This document shows positions 12,301 through 25,799 of a stretch of 64,000 nucleotides of DNA, piece by piece. The stretch comes from Gerris lacustris. Taxonomy: Eukaryota > Arthropoda > Insecta > Hemiptera > Gerridae. The stretch covers positions 102,861,511 to 102,925,510 of the forward strand of contig OX578277.1 of assembly GCA_951217055.1 (NCBI GenBank). The letters run 5' to 3'. The notes under the pieces were generated by a model. The model made no database searches. It was not told the DNA's origin and worked only from the letters and a program-made list of their open reading frames with translations. Position numbers and translations under genes: made by a program. Numbering within the stretch: position 1 is the stretch's first letter; each line of letters begins with the position of its first letter.

Positions 12301-15300
12301 GTAAGTTTGATCTTACACATTGGTCGTACACATAGGTTGGCCAACCTGAGTGTCAGAAATCTCTACTAATTATAAGAATCGTTAAGTTTCTTGTGGTAAG
12401 TTTGATCTTACACATAGGTTGGCCAACCTGAGTGTCAAAGTCACTACTAATTGTAAGAATAGTTTAGTTTCTTGTGGTAGGTTTGATCTTACACATAGGT
12501 CGTACACATAGGTTGGCCAACCTGAGAGTCAAAGTCACTACTAATTGTAAGAATAGTTTAGTTTCTTGTGGTAGGTTTGATCTTACACATAGGTCGTACA
12601 CATAGGTTGGCCAACCTGAGGGTCAAAATCACTACTAATTGTCAGAATCGTTAAGTTTCTTGTGGTAAGTTTGATCTTACACATAGGTTGGCCAACCTGA
12701 GTGTCAAAAATCACTACTAATTGTCAGAATCGTTTAGTTTCTTGTGGTGAGTCTGATCTTACAAGGTCGAACACATAGGTTGGACAACCTGAGTGTCAAA
12801 GTCACTACTAATTGTAAGAATCTTTTAGTTTCTTGTGGTAAGTTTGATCTTACACATAGGTTGGCCAACCTGAGTGTCAAAGTCACTACTAATTGTCAGA
12901 ATCGATTAGTTTCTTGTGGTAAGTTTGATCTTACACATAGGTCGTACACATAGGTTGGCCAACCTGAGTGTCAAAGTCACTACTAATTGTAAGAATAGTT
13001 TAGTTTCTTGTGGTAAGTTTGATCTTACACATAGGTCGTACACATAGGTTGGCCAACCTGAGTGTCAAAAATCACTACTAATCGTAAGAATAGTTTAGTT
13101 TCTTGTGGTAAGTTTGATCTTACACATCGGTCGTACACATAGGTAGGACAATCTGATTGTCAAAAATCACTACTAATCGTAAGAATAGTTTAGTTTCTTG
13201 TGGTATGTTTGATCTTACACATAGGTCGTACACATAGGTAGGACAATCTGATTGTCAAAAATCACTACTAATCGTAAGAATAGTTTAGTTTCTTGTGGTA
13301 AGTTTGATCTTACACATAGGTCGTACACATAGGTAGGACAATCTGATTGTCAAAAATCACTACTAATCGTAAGAATAGTTTAGTTTCTTGTGGTATGTTT
13401 GATCTTACACATAGGTCGTACACATAGGTAGGACAATCTGATTGTCAAAAATCACTACTAATCGTAAGAATCGTTTAGTTTCTTGTGGTAAGTTTGATCT
13501 TACACATAGGTCGTACACATAGGTAGGACAATCTGATTGTCAAAAATCACTACTAATCGTAAGAATAGTTTAGTTTCTTGTGGTAAGTTTGATCTTACAC
13601 ATAGGTCGTACACATAGGTAGGACAATCTGATTGTCAAAAATCACTACTAATCGTAAGAATAGTTTAGTTTCTTGTGGTATGTTTGATCTTACACATAGG
13701 TCGTACACATAGGTAGGACAATCTGAGTGTCAAAAATCACTACTAATCGTAAGAATAGTTTAGTTTCTTGTGGTAAGTTTGATCTTACACATAGGTCGTA
13801 CACATAGGTAGGACAATCTGATTGTCAAAAATCACTACTAATCGTAAGAATAGTTTAGTTTCTTGTGGTAAGTTTGATCTTACACATCGGTCGTACACAT
13901 AGGTAGGACAATCTGATTGTCAAAAATCACTACTAATTGTAAGAAGAGTTTAGTTTCTTGTGGTAAGTTTGATCTTACACATTGGTTGGCCAACCTGAGT
14001 GTCAAAGTCACTATTAATTGTAAGAATAGTTTAGTTTCTTGTGGTAAGTTTGATCTTACACATAGGTTGGCCAACCTGAGTGTCAAAGTCACTACTAATT
14101 GTAAGAATAGTTTAGTTTCTTGTGGTAAGTTTGATCTTACACATTGGTCGTACACATAGGTTGGCCAACCTGAGTGTCAGAAATCTCTACTAATTATAAG
14201 AATCGTTAAGTTTCTTGTGGTAAGTTTGATCTTACACATAGGTTGGCCAACCTGAGTGTCAAAGTCACTACTAATTGTAAGAATAGTTTAGTTTCTTGTG
14301 GTAGGTTTGATCTTACACATAGGTCGTACACATAGGTTGGCCAACCTGAGAGTCAAAGTCACTACTAATTGTAAGAATAGTTTAGTTTCTTGTGGTAGGT
14401 TTGATCTTACACATAGGTCGTACACATAGGTTGGCCAACCTGAGGGTCAAAATCACTACTAATTGTCAGAATCGTTAAGTTTCTTGTGGTAAGTTTGATC
14501 TTACACATAGGTTGGCCAACCTGAGTGTCAAAAATCACTACTAATTGTCAGAATCGTTTAGTTTCTTGTGGTGAGTCTGATCTTACAAGGTCGAACACAT
14601 AGGTTGGACAACCTGAGTGTCAAAGTCACTACTAATTGTAAGAATCTTTTAGTTTCTTGTGGTAAGTTTGATCTTACACATAGGTTGGCCAACCTGAGTG
14701 TCAAAGTCACTACTAATTGTCAGAATCGATTAGTTTCTTGTGGTAAGTTTGATCTTACACATAGGTCGTACACATAGGTTGGCCAACCTGAGTGTCAAAG
14801 TCACTACTAATTGTAAGAATAGTTTAGTTTCTTGTGGTAAGTTTGATCTTACACATAGGTCGTACACATAGGTTGGCCAACCTGAGTGTCAAAAATCACT
14901 ACTAATCGTAAGAATAGTTTAGTTTCTTGTGGTAAGTTTGATCTTACACATCGGTCGTACACATAGGTAGGACAATCTGATTGTCAAAAATCACTACTAA
15001 TCGTAAGAATAGTTTAGTTTCTTGTGGTATGTTTGATCTTACACATAGGTCGTACACATAGGTAGGACAATCTGATTGTCAAAAATCACTACTAATCGTA
15101 AGAATAGTTTAGTTTCTTGTGGTAAGTTTGATCATACACATAGGTCGTACACATAGGTAGGACAATCTGATTGTCAAAAATCACTACTAATCGTAAGAAT
15201 AGTTTAGTTTCTTGTGGTATGTTTGATCTTACACATAGGTCGTACACATAGGTAGGACAATCTGATTGTCAAAAATTACTACTAATCGTAAGAATAGTTT

Positions 15301-18300
15301 AGTTTCTTGTGGTAAGTTTGATCTTACACATAGGTCGTACACATAGGTAGGACAATCTGATTGTCAAAAATCACTACTAATCGTAAGAATAGTTTAGTTT
15401 CTTGTGGTAAGTTTGATCTTACACATAGGTCGTACACATAGGTAGGACAATCTGATTGTCAAAAATCACTACTAATCGTAAGAATAGTTTAGTTTCTTGT
15501 GGTATGTTTGATCTTACACATAGGTCGTACACATAGGTAGGACAATCTGATTGTCAAAAATCACTACTAATCGTAAGAATCGTTTAGTTTCTTGTGGTAA
15601 GTTTGATCTTACACATAGGTCGTACACATAGGTAGGACAATCTGATTGTCAAAAATCACTACTAATCGTAAGAATAGTTTAGTTTCTTGTGGTAAGTTTG
15701 ATCTTACACATAGGTCGTACACATAGGTAGGACAATCTGATTGTCAAAAATCACTACTAATCGTAAGAATAGTTTAGTTTCTTGTGGTATGTTTGATCTT
15801 ACACATAGGTCGTACACATAGGTAGGACAATCTGAGTGTCAAAAATCACTACTAATCGTAAGAATAGTTTAGTTTCTTGTGGTAAGTTTGATCTTACACA
15901 TAGGTCGTACACATAGGTAGGACAATCTGATTGTCAAAAATCACTACTAATCGTAAGAATAGTTTAGTTTCTTGTGGTAAGTTTGATCTTACACATAGGT
16001 CGTACACATAGGTAGGACAATCTGATTGTCAAAAATCACTACTAATCGTAAGAATAGTTTAGTTTCTTGTGGTATGTTTGATCTTACACATAGGTCGTAC
16101 ACATAGGTAGGACAATCTGATTGTCAAAAATCACTACTAATCGTAAGAATAGTTTAGTTTCTTGTGGTAAGTTTGATCTTACACATCGGTCGTACACATA
16201 GGTAGGACAATCTGATTGTCAAAAATCACTACTAATTGTAAGAATAGTTTAGTTTCTTGTGGTAAGTTTGATCTTACACATTGGTTGGCCAACCTGAGTG
16301 TCAAAGTCACTATTAATTGTAAGAATAGTTTAGTTTCTTGTGGTAAGTTTGATCTTACACATAGGTTGGCCAACCTGAGTGTCAAAGTCACTACTAATTG
16401 TAAGAATAGTTTAGTTTCTTGTGGTAAGTTTGATCTTACACATTGGTCGTACACATAGGTTGGCCAACCTGAGTGTCAGAAATCTCTACTAATTATAAGA
16501 ATCGTTAAGTTTCTTGTGGTAAGTTTGATCTTACACATAGGTTGGCCAACCTGAGTGTCAAAGTCACTACTAATTGTAAGAATAGTTTAGTTTCTTGTGG
16601 TAGGTTTGATCTTACACATAGGTCGTACACATAGGTTGGCCAACCTGAGAGTCAAAGTCACTACTAATTGTAAGAATAGTTTAGTTTCTTGTGGTAGGTT
16701 TGATCTTACACATAGGTCGTACACATAGGTTGGCCAACCTGAGGGTCAAAATCACTACTAATTGTCAGAATCGTTAAGTTTCTTGTGGTAAGTTTGATCT
16801 TACACATAGGTTGGCCAACCTGAGTGTCAAAAATCACTACTAATTGTCAGAATCGTTTAGTTTCTTGTGGTGAGTCTGATCTTACAAGGTCGAACACATA
16901 GGTTGGACAACCTGAGTGTCAAAGTCACTACTAATTGTAAGAATCTTTTAGTTTCTTGTGGTAAGTTTGATCTTACACATAGGTTGGCCAACCTGAGTGT
17001 CAAAGTCACTACTAATTGTCAGAATCGATTAGTTTCTTGAGGTAAGTTTGATCTTACACATAGGTCGTACACATAGGTTGGCCAACCTGAGTGTCAAAGT
17101 CACTACTAATTGTAAGAATAGTTTAGTTTCTTGTGGTAAGTTTGATCTTACACATAGGTCGTACACATAGGTTGGCCAACCTGAGTGTCAAAAATCACTA
17201 CTAATCGTAAGAATAGTTTAGTTTCTTGTGGTAAGTTTGATCTTACACATCGGTCGTACACATAGGTAGGACAATCTGATTGTCAAAAATCACTACTAAT
17301 CGTAAGAATAGTTTAGTTTCTTGTGGTATGTTTGATCTTACACATAGGTCGTACACATAGGTAGGACAATCTGATTGTCAAAAATCACTACTAATCGTAA
17401 GAATAGTTTAGTTTCTTGTGGTAAGTTTGATCTTACACATAGGTCGTACACATAGGTAGGACAATCTGATTGTCAAAAATCACTACTAATCGTAAGAATA
17501 GTTTAGTTTCTTGTGGTATGTTTGATCTTACACATAGGTCGTACACATAGGTAGGACAATCTGATTGTAAAAAATCACTACTAATCGTAAGAATCGTTTA
17601 GTTTCTTGTGGTAAGTTTGATCTTACACATAGGTCGTACACATAGGTAGGACAATCTGATTGTCAAAAATCACTACTAATCGTAAGAATAGTTTAGTTTC
17701 TTGTGGTAAGTTTGATCTTACACATAGGTCGTACACATAGGTAGGACAATCTGATTGTCAAAAATCACTACTAATCGTAAGAATAGTTTAGTTTCTTGTG
17801 GTATGTTTCATCTTACACATAGGTCGTACACATAGGTAGGACAATCTGATTGTCAAAAATCACTACTAATCGTAAGAATAGTTTAGTTTCTTGTGGTAAG
17901 TTTGATCTTACACATAGGTCGTACACATAGGTAGGACAATCTGATTGTCAAAAATCACTACTAATCGTAAGAATAGTTTAGTTTCTTGTGGTATGTTTCA
18001 TCTTACACATAGGTCGTACACATAGGTAGGACAATCTGATTGTCAAAAATCACTACTAATCGTAAGAATAGTTTAGTTTCTTGTGGTAAGTTTGATCTTA
18101 CACATAGGTCGTACACATAGGTAGGACAATCTGATTGTCAAAAATCACTACTAATCGTAAGAATAGTTTAGTTTCTTGTGGTATGTTTGATCTTACACAT
18201 AGGTCGTACACATAGGTAGGACAATCTGATTGTCAAAAATCACTACTAATCGTAAGAATAGTTTAGTTTCTTGTGGTATGTTTGATCTTACACATAGGTC

Positions 18301-19745
18301 GTACACATAGGTAGGACAATCTGATTGTCAAAAATCACTACTAATCGTAAGAATAGTTTAGTTTCTTGTGGTATGTTTGATCTTACACATAGGTCGTACA
18401 CATAGGTAGGACAATCTGATTGTCAAAAATCACTACTAATCGTAAGAATAGTTTAGTTTCTTGTGGTAAGTTTGATCTTACACATCGGTCGTACACATAG
18501 GTAGGACAATCTGATTGTCAAAAATCACTACTAATTGTAAGAATAGTTTAGTTTCTTGTGGTAAGTTTGATCTTACACATTGGTTGGCCAACCTGAGTGT
18601 CAAAGTCACTATTAATTGTAAGAATAGTTTAGTTTCTTGTGGTAAGTTTGATCTTACACATAGGTTGGCCAACCTGAGTGTCAAAGTCACTACTAATTGT
18701 AAGAATAGTTTAGTTTCTTGTGGTAAGTTTGATCTTACACATTGGTCGTACACATAGGTTGGCCAACCTGAGTGTCAGAAATCTCTACTAATTATAAGAA
18801 TCGTTAAGTTTCTTGTGGTAAGTTTGATCTTACACATAGGTTGGCCAACCTGAGTGTCAAAGTCACTACTAATTGTAAGAATAGTTTAGTTTCTTGTGGT
18901 AGGTTTGATCTTACACATAGGTTGGCCAACCTGAGGGTCAAAATCACTACTAATTGTCAGAATCGTTAAGTTTCTTGTGGTAAGTTTGATCTTACACATA
19001 GGTTGGCCAACCTGAGTGTCAAAGTCACTACTAATTGTAAGAATAGTTTAGTTTCTTGTGGTAAGTTTGATCTTACACATAGGTTGGCCAATCTGAGTGT
19101 CAAAGTCACTACTAATTGTAAGAATAGTTTAGTTTCTTGTGTTAGGTTTGATCTTACACATAGGTCGTACACATAGGTTGGCCAACCTGAGTGTCAAAAA
19201 TCACTACTAATTGTCAGAATCGTTTAGTTTCTTGTGGTGAGTCTGATCTTACAAGGTCGAACACATAGGTTGGACAACCTGAGTGACAAAGTCACTACTA
19301 ATTGTAAGAATAGTTTAGTTTCTTGTGGTAAGTTGATCTTACACATCGGTCGTACACATAGATTGGCCAACCTGAGTGTCAAAGTCACTACTAATTGTAA
19401 GAATAGTTTAGTTTCTTGTGGTAAGTTGATCTTACACATCGGTCGTACACATAGGTTGGCCAACCTGAGTGTCAAAGTCACTACTAATTGTAAGAATAGT
19501 TTAGTTTCTTGTGGTAAGTTGATCTTACACATCGGTCGTACACATAGATTGGCCAACCTGAGTGACAAAAATCACTACTAATTGTCAGAATCGTTTAGTT
19601 TCTTGTGGTAAATTTGATCTTACACATCGGTCGTACACATAGGTTGGCCAACCTGAGTGTAAAAAATCTCTACTAATTGTTAGAATCGTTTAGTTTCTTG
19701 TGGTAAATTTGATCTTACACATAGGTCATAATAGTCACTACTAAT
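9340..19745. repeat. 10.4-kb satellite of 81-bp and 95-bp monomers
   Basis: There are more than 100 head-to-tail monomers sharing CACTACTAAT(T/C)GTAAGAAT, GTTTAGTTTCTTGTGGTAAG and TTTGATCTTACACAT. The 95-bp class carries GGTCGTACACATAGG, which repeats the ACACATAGG motif and accounts for the 14-bp difference, plus GGACAATCTGATT. The 81-bp class carries the perfect palindrome GGTTGGCCAACC followed by TGAGTGTC. The classes occur in alternating blocks. The period was measured as 95 bp (9816 to 9911) and 81 bp (13986 to 14067). Repeated open frames on both strands arise because 81 is divisible by 3. A heterochromatic or centromeric satellite is plausible, but this is inference. Confidence 0.97.
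12748..19238. repeat. Higher-order repeat of 2,299 bp within the satellite
   Basis: The diagnostic variant TGAGTCTGATCTTACAAGG occurs at 12748, 14572, 16871 and 19238, which gives spacings of 1,824, 2,299 and 2,367 bp. A second marker block at 13880, 16179 and 18478 repeats at exactly 2,299 bp with essentially identical sequence. The 475-bp difference between the first and second spacing is exactly five 95-bp monomers, so copy number changed by whole monomers inside a larger homogenised unit. This indicates recent unequal exchange or block amplification. Confidence 0.88.
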
Positions 19746-20196
19746 CGTAAGAATAGGTAGTATAAAATTATTGTGGATCATTTTGATCACTAGATTCTCA
19801 TATAAATATGTACATATAATAAAGAGAGTATTGTGAAGTAAAACTTGATTTTGATGAATTTACACATTTTAGAAATCTTAAATAACAATAATATTGCTTT
19901 TAAAAATTAACTTGTGCAGTTTTAAAATGTATAAATAAGCATGCAGGTGTTTTATTATAACACTGAGGTCTTTGAGGCTGTGTGTTTATTATCTATTTGT
20001 AAATGCCACAAATCCTAGTTTCAACTCCATTCCACAAATCATCTGTTGTTTCTCAAATCAGAAAAACTCCACCTGAACTCAAGTCCTTTGATGTGTTTCC
20101 TTTTAACAAATCTAAAAAAAAATAAAAAATGAACCAGATTTAGAAGTTCTAAACTGTATGCAGTTTCACGTATCTTGAGAAAGAGATAAACATATA
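19746..20196. other. Flank between satellite and Penelope-like element
   Basis: AT-rich sequence with no recognised gene or repeat. Confidence 0.5.
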
Positions 20197-20481
20197 TAAT
20201 ATATATTCAATTATTTGATGGATTTATAAGGTGTTGTGTATTTAAAAATAAAAACTAGTTGGTTTTCATTCTTTTATTGTGAGACGTTTCGACCCTCTAA
20301 GGTCATCTTCTCATCACATCATATTCACACTAAAATTGACAAAAAAATTAAAATTATTATTAATAACATAATTCCTTTTTTCTTTAATTATTTAACATTT
20401 TCTATAAAATTGGTCTTTGAACAATGCTATTAAATGTATCCATACATACATATACATACATACACGCACACACATATACAC

Positions 20482-20548
<67 letters not shown>

Positions 20549-21106
20549 CACACACATATATATATATATATACACATACATACATACACATACATATATA
20601 AAAACAATTAAAACAGTTTTTTACTTACAATTTGTGTAGTCGTATTGAAAATTTTCATAAATATTAATTTATTAATAATTTAAATGAATATTAAAATTAT
20701 TATTCTCCATAGGAGTCGTCAAAAAATACATATTAACAATCAACTAATTAAAAATTTCAAATATATAAAATATTTATCACAATTCTGTATCTATTAACAT
20801 ATATAAGTATCTAGAAAAAATAATAACTGTATACAATGCATGATTTGAAATTAATATAACTTTGACTTAAAATTCTTGGTTCATATCATGAAATTTTATG
20901 CATAATTTATTATCGAGAACATTCATCTTGCTTTTATTTTAAATTTATTCCATTATTGAGTCTTATTAATTACTATTTTTCTGGAAATATAATTTATACC
21001 TTATTGTGTGTGTTATATTAGTTAATATTTGTTTTGGGAAATTGTTAATTGCATTTAATTCTCTAAATTTTACCTGTAAAAATCTCATAAAATTGTAAAA
21101 TTGTTT
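20197..21106 (+). repeat. PLE left terminal arm (pLTR)
   Basis: The arm is the reverse complement of 24278-25233. Landmarks are GATGGATTTATAAGGTGTTG near 20217, CGTTTCGACCCTC near 20285, a (TA)n array, and ACCTGTAAAAATCTCATAA near 21073. It should carry the 5' promoter and part of the 5' UTR. It ends where the 31-bp tail begins. Confidence 0.92.
20444..20600. repeat. (TA)n/(CA)n microsatellite in left PLE arm
   Basis: A long TA run is flanked by CATACA/CACACA units. The matching tract in the right arm is longer, which is the main length difference between the two arms. Confidence 0.95.
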
Positions 21107-21137
21107 TTTTAACAGCGTTTGCTGAAGAAAAAATAAA
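21107..21137 (+). repeat. PLE 31-bp '+tail', internal copy
   Basis: The 31 bp from TTTTAACAGCG to AAAAATAAA are identical to 25253-25283 and in the same orientation, although the adjacent arms are inverted relative to each other. The TTTTTTTAACAG context also resembles a 3' splice acceptor, and 5' UTR introns are known in some Penelope elements. Confidence 0.85.
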
Positions 21138-21151
21138 TCTATTACTTGGAG

Positions 21152-23716
21152 ATGGAGAACACCAAGACTTTTAACAACTTTAACCTTCATAAAGAAGAAA
21201 CTAAAATTATTAATGAATTCAATAAGTTCCTTATAAACCATATAAAAAAACATAAAACCAACAAAAAAACAATCTGGAAGTTGAAAACAAATACAATTAG
21301 ACTTTGTCACATAATCAATAAAAGAAATTATTTAAAATACCATTCTAACAACAACATTGTACCTTATCATTTGCAATGGGTAAAAGTAAATTCAAACCGA
21401 CTATTCAATAATGTTTTTTTAAATAACAAAATTAAAAAAATGACAGATGACTATATTAAAAATTTAATGTCACTAGAAAAAAAAGAAACTTATAAAATAT
21501 CCAATGAATGTAATAATAATATAAAAAATTTGCTTAATGAAATCAAAATGTCAAATTCAATGAGTTATAACTGTATAAATAATTTAATAATTGAAACTAA
21601 GACAAAATTATTAAATCTTTTAACTAAAAAAATTAATAATAAAATACAAAATAGGAACCACAACAACATTAAAATGGGAAATCCAGAAGATTTAAATAAT
21701 TTAAAATGGTATGAACAATTACACAAAAAAGGATGGTGTAAAAATCTTACTGACACTATAATCCCAATTAACATTATAAATTTACTTAGTTTAGGTCAAA
21801 ATTTCAACGTAACCCCTTTAAACATAGACAATTCAATTTTAAAATTAATAGTAGATATCGAATCCATATTAAATAATTTAGACTCAGCGGATAATCATAA
21901 AAACTTTTTAAGAAATAATTTCATAAATGCGATAACTAATTTTCAAAAAACAATAAAAAATAAAAATAATTTATTCAACACACAAATAATTCAAGATATT
22001 AAAATTTTAAAAAAATTTATTGATAAAAACCCCCAAATAATAATAATTAAAACAGATAAATGTAATAAAACTATAATAATAAATAAAGTAGATTATGAAC
22101 AAAAAATGGATGAACTATTACAAGATAAAAATACATACAGGAAAATGAGAAATAATCCAGAAAGTGATATTAAAAAGGAATATAACAAATTAATAACCAA
22201 ATTATTAAAATTCAAATTCATAACACAACAAGAAAAAACTAAATTGAATATAGAACATAGCAATCTACCTAGGATACACGGGTTATTAAAATTACATAAA
22301 AATAATCATCCACTCCGCCCTATTATCGATGGTCGGAACTCCCCCTTAGAAAAATTATCAGCATTAATGAACCCTACATTAAATCATTTAAATAACAATA
22401 ATCTTTATGATATAAAAAACGCTGAACAGTTAAAGAATAATATCAAAGACATTTCCATAAATGAAGATGAAATATTAATATCTTTAGATGTGACCTCTTT
22501 ATTTACAAACATTCCGTTAGATGAAACTTTTAAAATCTTAAACCAAAATTGGGACAAAATAGAACCGTACACCAACATAAAAAGCAAACAATTATATCTG
22601 GAAACCTTGAAATTTTGTTGTATGAATAATTATTTTTCATACAAAAATGAATATTACAGACAAATTAACGGACTCTCAATGGGAAGTAAAATTTCAGTTA
22701 ATTTAAGTGGAATCACCTTAAATAATATAATAAATAAATCCATAGAAAAATTAATAGTCAAACCGAAAATTATATACAAATATATAGACGACCTCATCCT
22801 AATCATTAAAAAAGAAAATTTAGACGCAACTTTAGAATGCTTTAATAACACAAATAATAAAATTCAATTTACCTACGAAATAGAAAATAATAATAAATTA
22901 AACTATTTAGACATGACAATATTAAGAAACAATGATGGAAGCTTAGCAACTAAGTGGTACTCAAAAGAACTAAAAAGTAATAGAATACTAAATTATCAAT
23001 CCAACCACCCAAAACACACTATTTTAAATACAATGTCTAATATGATACAAAGATCGATTAAAATTACGGACAAAATATATATCAAAGAAATAAAAACAAT
23101 AATTTTTAAAAAACTATTAGAAAATTTATATCCAATAAAAATAATAAAATCAATGTGGTATAAACACATAAAGAACAAAGAAAATATTCAACCTCAAATA
23201 ATCGTAGATGACAATAGAACCAAATATTACAACAGCCTCACTTACATAAAAGGACTCTCTGAAAAATTGCAGAGGATAATGAAACTTAATGACGGTGAAC
23301 AAGTTAAATTAGCCCACAAACCTATTGATAAATTAAGAAAAGTATATACTAATATGAAAGATCAAATTAACAAAGAAAATAAAACAGGTTTAGTATATAA
23401 AATCGACTGCTTAAATTGCGAAAAATCTTATATAGGAGAAACATCTCAAAAATTAAAAAATCGCCTATATCAACACAAAAACGACGTAAAAAACAAGAGT
23501 ACCAAAACAGCTTTAAGTATCCACCACAGTAATACGGGGCATAATTTTGCGTTTGAAAACACAAAAATTGTGGGATATGAAAATAATACTAACAAACGCC
23601 GCATTTTAGAGTCGTTTAATATATTTAAATCAATGGGGAAAACCCTGAACCATAAAACAGATTCAGGCCATATAAATAAGAATTACAATGCTATATTCAA
23701 AAAATTCAAAAATTAA
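21152..23716 (+). CDS. Penelope-like RT/GIY-YIG endonuclease polyprotein
   Basis: The product should reverse-transcribe the element's RNA at a nicked chromosomal target. From the first ATG (21152) it is 854 residues. A TTG six bases upstream is in frame but is not a likely start. The asparagine- and lysine-rich N-terminal region leads to the PLE RT signature LPRIHGLLKLHK with PLRPII (about 370-395). Then come SLDVTSLFTNIPL (about 443), NGLSMGSKIS (about 508), the catalytic YIDDL (about 543), and NYLDMTILRN. The C-terminal GIY-YIG domain has GLVYKIDCLNCEKSYIGET (about 745-763), a CxxC pair, RLYQHK, and the HHSNTGH and RRILES motifs. All catalytic motifs look intact. The length is typical of PLEs. 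Codon use is extremely A/T-biased, like the surrounding DNA. Confidence 0.95.
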   Translation: MENTKTFNNFNLHKEETKIINEFNKFLINHIKKHKTNKKTIWKLKTNTIRLCHIINKRNYLKYHSNNNIVPYHLQWVKVNSNRLFNNVFLNNKIKKMTDDYIKNLMSLEKKETYKISNECNNNIKNLLNEIKMSNSMSYNCINNLIIETKTKLLNLLTKKINNKIQNRNHNNIKMGNPEDLNNLKWYEQLHKKGWCKNLTDTIIPINIINLLSLGQNFNVTPLNIDNSILKLIVDIESILNNLDSADNHKNFLRNNFINAITNFQKTIKNKNNLFNTQIIQDIKILKKFIDKNPQIIIIKTDKCNKTIIINKVDYEQKMDELLQDKNTYRKMRNNPESDIKKEYNKLITKLLKFKFITQQEKTKLNIEHSNLPRIHGLLKLHKNNHPLRPIIDGRNSPLEKLSALMNPTLNHLNNNNLYDIKNAEQLKNNIKDISINEDEILISLDVTSLFTNIPLDETFKILNQNWDKIEPYTNIKSKQLYLETLKFCCMNNYFSYKNEYYRQINGLSMGSKISVNLSGITLNNIINKSIEKLIVKPKIIYKYIDDLILIIKKENLDATLECFNNTNNKIQFTYEIENNNKLNYLDMTILRNNDGSLATKWYSKELKSNRILNYQSNHPKHTILNTMSNMIQRSIKITDKIYIKEIKTIIFKKLLENLYPIKIIKSMWYKHIKNKENIQPQIIVDDNRTKYYNSLTYIKGLSEKLQRIMKLNDGEQVKLAHKPIDKLRKVYTNMKDQINKENKTGLVYKIDCLNCEKSYIGETSQKLKNRLYQHKNDVKNKSTKTALSIHHSNTGHNFAFENTKIVGYENNTNKRRILESFNIFKSMGKTLNHKTDSGHINKNYNAIFKKFKN

Positions 23717-23936
23717 CAAACATAACAAAATTATATAGGTAATAAAAGGGATAAAATAATTTTTAATCTAATATAAAATAAAAGAAGTGTGTGTGAGTGA
23801 ATGAATGTTTTACAATAGATATATATGCATAAATAATTATAAAATATTTAAATGAATCATCAAAATAATAAGTATCAACAAAAATAAATAAAAAAATAAA
23901 TAAATAAAAAATAAAAATAAATAAAATAAAATAAAA

Positions 23937-23991
<55 letters not shown>

Positions 23992-24277
23992 AATAAAATA
24001 AATAAACAAATAAAGTGAGAGAAAGAATAGTTAATTTTGCAATATGCATATATGTACATGTATGAATATGTCGTGGGCATAGATATATTATAATGTAATA
24101 AGTAAGGAAGTTAAATAATAATCAAGAAATTAAAATATATTATGTATGTGTGTGTATGTAAATATATATATAGGTTTACATAATATAAAATAATAAAATA
24201 AAATAAAAACCTAAGTAATTAAATAAAAACCGTTTTGAAATAGTAGTTCACTTATGTCTCTCCTAGATAGCACCACC
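23717..24277 (+). other. PLE 3' region between ORF and right arm
   Basis: A/T-only sequence dominated by an (AAAT)n tract at about 23877-24006, followed by an ATGTGTGTGTATG stretch. No further ORF of note. Confidence 0.7.
23877..24006. repeat. (AAAT)n microsatellite
   Basis: TAAATAAATAAA runs with AAAATA variants. It lies in the 3' region of the PLE. Confidence 0.95.
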
Positions 24278-25233
<956 letters not shown>

Positions 25234-25252
25234 AAAATTAAAAAGGTGTTAA

Positions 25253-25283
25253 TTTTAACAGCGTTTGCTGAAGAAAAAATAAA
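25253..25283 (+). repeat. PLE 31-bp '+tail', terminal copy
   Basis: Identical to 21107-21137 and separated from the right arm by 19 bp. Such a tail next to one terminal repeat is characteristic of Penelope elements and arises during their reverse transcription. Confidence 0.8.
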
Positions 25284-25799
25284 CATATATATTTTCTCCG
25301 TCAAAATAAATTTTATTATCTAGCATACTACATTTATGGCCTACTGTTGTAAATTTTGTTATTTCGCGTTCTATGTAAAGAGCTATATGAAGGGTCAGGG
25401 ATAATAGCATTGTCTTTTTAGGGCTTCGTTGGCAAAACAAAACATAAAAACCCTGTATTATTCATATAATCCCCATATCATACATACAAATTCTATAATA
25501 TATATATAAATAGCAATTTGATCTGAATAAACTACAAATCCAAAATGTAGGATAATTCATATCACGCGAAAATTTATTTTCAATAATTTGAGTGGGGTAT
25601 TAAATTAAGTGTATTAAAGTAAAGAGTAGATAAAAAAAAGATATAACACTTAAGGAAAATGTTTAATTTTCAATTCCATTTTGACAAAAAACTTCAGCCC
25701 CCCCCCCCTCCAAAAAATCCATATTTCTGGTGTTACTAAACATTTAAAGAGAGCCTTTAGAATTATTATATGATCTATTAACTGGACCTAGAAAAATTT
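25284..25799. other. Spacer, no gene
   Basis: AT-rich sequence with a C-run near 25700. Remnants of interspersed repeats (TTTTTAGGGCTTCGTTGG near 25417) are seen; no coding signal. Confidence 0.5.

Noticed and set aside
11856..19581. Long repeated open frames on both strands of the satellite (27-residue repeating peptides)
   Set aside because: They exist because the 81-bp monomer is divisible by three and lacks stops in some frames. They break wherever 95-bp monomers occur, and they show no domain, start context or codon bias.
9340..19745. CRISPR-like array
   Set aside because: The units are contiguous monomers of a eukaryotic satellite, without unique spacers of constant length and without cas genes.
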